Positions 62,754 to 64,000 of a stretch of 64,000 nt of DNA are shown piece after piece (the first letter of the stretch is position 1; each line of letters opens with the position of its first letter). The stretch is from Hathewaya proteolytica DSM 3090 (lineage in GTDB: Bacteria; Bacillota; Clostridia; Clostridiales; Clostridiaceae): assembly GCF_900142225.1 (NCBI RefSeq), contig NZ_FRAD01000011.1:33011-97010 (forward strand). The letters run 5' to 3'. A program made the position numbers and the translations under genes. The notes under the pieces were generated by a model. The model ran no database searches and was not told the DNA's origin. It saw only the letters and a list, made by a program, of their open reading frames with translations.

Positions 62754-63581
62754 TTATTTTTTACAAACAGCATATAATACTTTCCAAGTTAACTTTATGC
62801 CTTCCCTTACTCTAAATCTTTCAAAGTAGAAGGAAAGACTATTATAGAAATCCTCATATATGTTTTTACCTAGGCTCATTATTTTCTCCATGTTTACTCT
62901 GTACTGACTATTCCAAAATTCCTTAAACACATCATCAAAGCAACTGTATATTATGGGTTCATCCATGACTTGTACACAAATATCGTGCATGTCTAGAAAT
63001 TTGAGTCTGTTTTCAATATCATGGGCAGTTGTGAGAGGTTCCTTATCAGTATCTAATTCATTCACTGCACTAGGAATTAAATCTATATACCTACTTATGA
63101 TGCAATCCATATCTACATCGTGGGCATCTGGAGCCCACAAAGTGAAGGAAAGTGTTCCAGCGGGTTTAAGGGGTTTAATCAATCTATGAAAAATCTCTGC
63201 ATTCTGCAAAAAGTATCTAAGACTAAAACCAGCTACCATGTGGTGAAAATAGTCTTGGGGGAAGTTTAAGTCTGCAGCATTTATATGGAGAATTTGACAG
63301 TTTTCAAGGTTTAATTCATTTATTAGCTTGTTGGTGTAATTCACCATGGATATTGATAAATCAACTCCAATAACTGTGCCTTGCGGCCCTATAGTTTTTG
63401 AAATTGGGATTAATGTGGCACCTTTTCCAGTGCCGATGTCTAAAACTTTACTTCCATACTTTATTTTAGAGTAACTCACTAGCTTTTCACCAGAAATACT
63501 CCAAATTGAGGGTTCTACGGAACCAAAGTCTGTAGCAACACTATCCCAAACTTGAGAAAGATAATAAGTTGTTTTATCCAT
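62754..63581 (-). CDS. class I SAM-dependent methyltransferase
   Basis: A 275-residue protein with the SAM motif VLDIGTGKGATLIPI near residue 48, IGVDLSISMVNYT as motif II and HHMVAGFSLRYFLQ in the motif IV region, similar to UbiE/Methyltransf_11 enzymes. The substrate is unknown. The start has AAAAGGGGG upstream. It is a single gene, convergent with the DHFR-like gene and divergent from the riboswitch-controlled purine gene. Confidence 0.85.
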   Translation of the reverse strand: MDKTTYYLSQVWDSVATDFGSVEPSIWSISGEKLVSYSKIKYGSKVLDIGTGKGATLIPISKTIGPQGTVIGVDLSISMVNYTNKLINELNLENCQILHINAADLNFPQDYFHHMVAGFSLRYFLQNAEIFHRLIKPLKPAGTLSFTLWAPDAHDVDMDCIISRYIDLIPSAVNELDTDKEPLTTAHDIENRLKFLDMHDICVQVMDEPIIYSCFDDVFKEFWNSQYRVNMEKIMSLGKNIYEDFYNSLSFYFERFRVREGIKLTWKVLYAVCKK

Positions 63582-63803
63582 TTTAATCCCCCTTTTTAAC
63601 TTTTCTATGTATTAGTATTGATATGTTTTATTATAGCATAGTAAAGTTTGCGTACAAGGCATATTTGCACCTAATAACCACCCAAAACTACAAAATATAT
63701 TATGTATATTAAATTTATAAATTACTCTAAAAAAACTATTGAAATAATGGTCACATAATGGTATTATGGAAATGATTCATAGCAATAATTTATTATTGTA
63801 TAT

Positions 63804-63902
63804 ATGACTGACGGAAAGTGGAGTGAACCACGGGGAGTATAGTTATGAATTTTAGCCGACCGTCTGGGCAATTTACGCTCAGATTGTCGGCTTTTTTATT
63901 TT
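63804..63902 (+). promoter_or_regulatory. ZTP (pfl) riboswitch
   Basis: The leader contains the GTGGAGTGAACCAC hairpin followed by GGGGAG and, after a spacer, AGCCGACCGTCTGGGCA, the conserved features of the ZTP/ZMP-binding pfl motif. The second half forms a terminator (AGCCGAC/GTCGGCT then TTTTTT), so ligand binding would allow read-through. It controls a purine gene, as is usual for this class. Confidence 0.85.
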
Positions 63903-63925
63903 TTTATAGTAGGGAGGAGTAAAAA

Positions 63926-64000
63926 ATGGAAATAAAGAACATTAGCTCAGAACTTAAAAATAATTCATATCCAGGTAGAGGTATCCTCATAGGAAAGTCC
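63926..64000 (+). CDS. IMP-cyclohydrolase-like protein (5' end only)
   Basis: The ATG follows AGGGAGGAG, and 25 codons are visible before the window ends. The start contains NNSYPGRGILIGKS, similar to the N terminus of IMP cyclohydrolase-type (PurO-related) proteins that close the purine ring in de novo synthesis. The upstream ZTP riboswitch senses a purine/folate-starvation alarmone and supports this assignment. The identification rests on a short segment. Confidence 0.65.
   Translation, partial: MEIKNISSELKNNSYPGRGILIGKS

Overview
The window is AT-rich, low-GC Gram-positive DNA with strong AGGAGG-type ribosome binding sites. Its content (rubrerythrin, CoA-disulfide reductase, YitT, clostridial-type tmRNA, ZTP riboswitch) points to an anaerobic Clostridium-like firmicute. 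Two segments are foreign.

Positions 1-301 hold tRNA-Gln, tRNA-Gly and tRNA-Arg. A 13.5 kb element is integrated in the 3' half of tRNA-Arg and is bounded by an exact 62-bp direct repeat (260-321 and 13712-13773). It is laid out like a phage satellite (PICI/SaPI type). Leftward it carries an integrase and a repressor, with a strongly structured non-coding stretch between them. Rightward it carries a Cro-like protein, small early genes, an excisionase-like protein, a primase/VapE helicase, an iteron-flanked AT-rich putative origin, a sigma factor behind a terminator-like leader, and one structural gene, a tail tape measure protein. A tRNA 3'-end scar at 10471-10498 separates this from a cargo end with a ParA-like ATPase, a terS stub and a three-gene module: an ADP-ribosyltransferase-like toxin, a small putative antitoxin and a SecB-like chaperone. 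This order resembles the CmdTAC anti-phage toxin-antitoxin-chaperone system. Toxin and antitoxin are each interrupted at an 8-nt homopolymer, while the chaperone is intact.

14.0-23.2 kb is core genome: a YaiI-family protein, an acidic repeat protein, an RsuA-type pseudouridine synthase, a probable C-rich sRNA, RNase R, a rhodanese lipoprotein, SmpB, an M28 peptidase and tmRNA. From about 23.25 to 32.3 kb, directly behind tmRNA, lies a GC-richer island bounded by a shared 20-bp repeat. It has an IS3-family element next to a decapitated AAA ATPase gene, a membrane-bound LuxR regulator, and a run of lipoproteins and zinc-ribbon membrane proteins.

32.4-64 kb is again core-like: YitT, GNAT, CoA-disulfide reductase with rhodanese, an McrBC-like restriction pair, an HD hydrolase, a Crp/Fnr regulator divergent from an iron-sulfur protein, alkaline phosphatase, YibE/F, initiator tRNA-Met, an ABC exporter, rubrerythrin, an ion permease, an orphan acyl-activating enzyme with ACP, GreA, MATE, GpsA, nucleoside phosphorylase with phosphopentomutase, a soluble chemoreceptor fused to a peptide-binding domain, a divergent seryl-tRNA synthetase, a DHFR-like reductase and a methyltransferase. 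A ZTP riboswitch ahead of a truncated IMP-cyclohydrolase-like gene ends the window.

All assignments are by eye from sequence and motifs. No database search was run.
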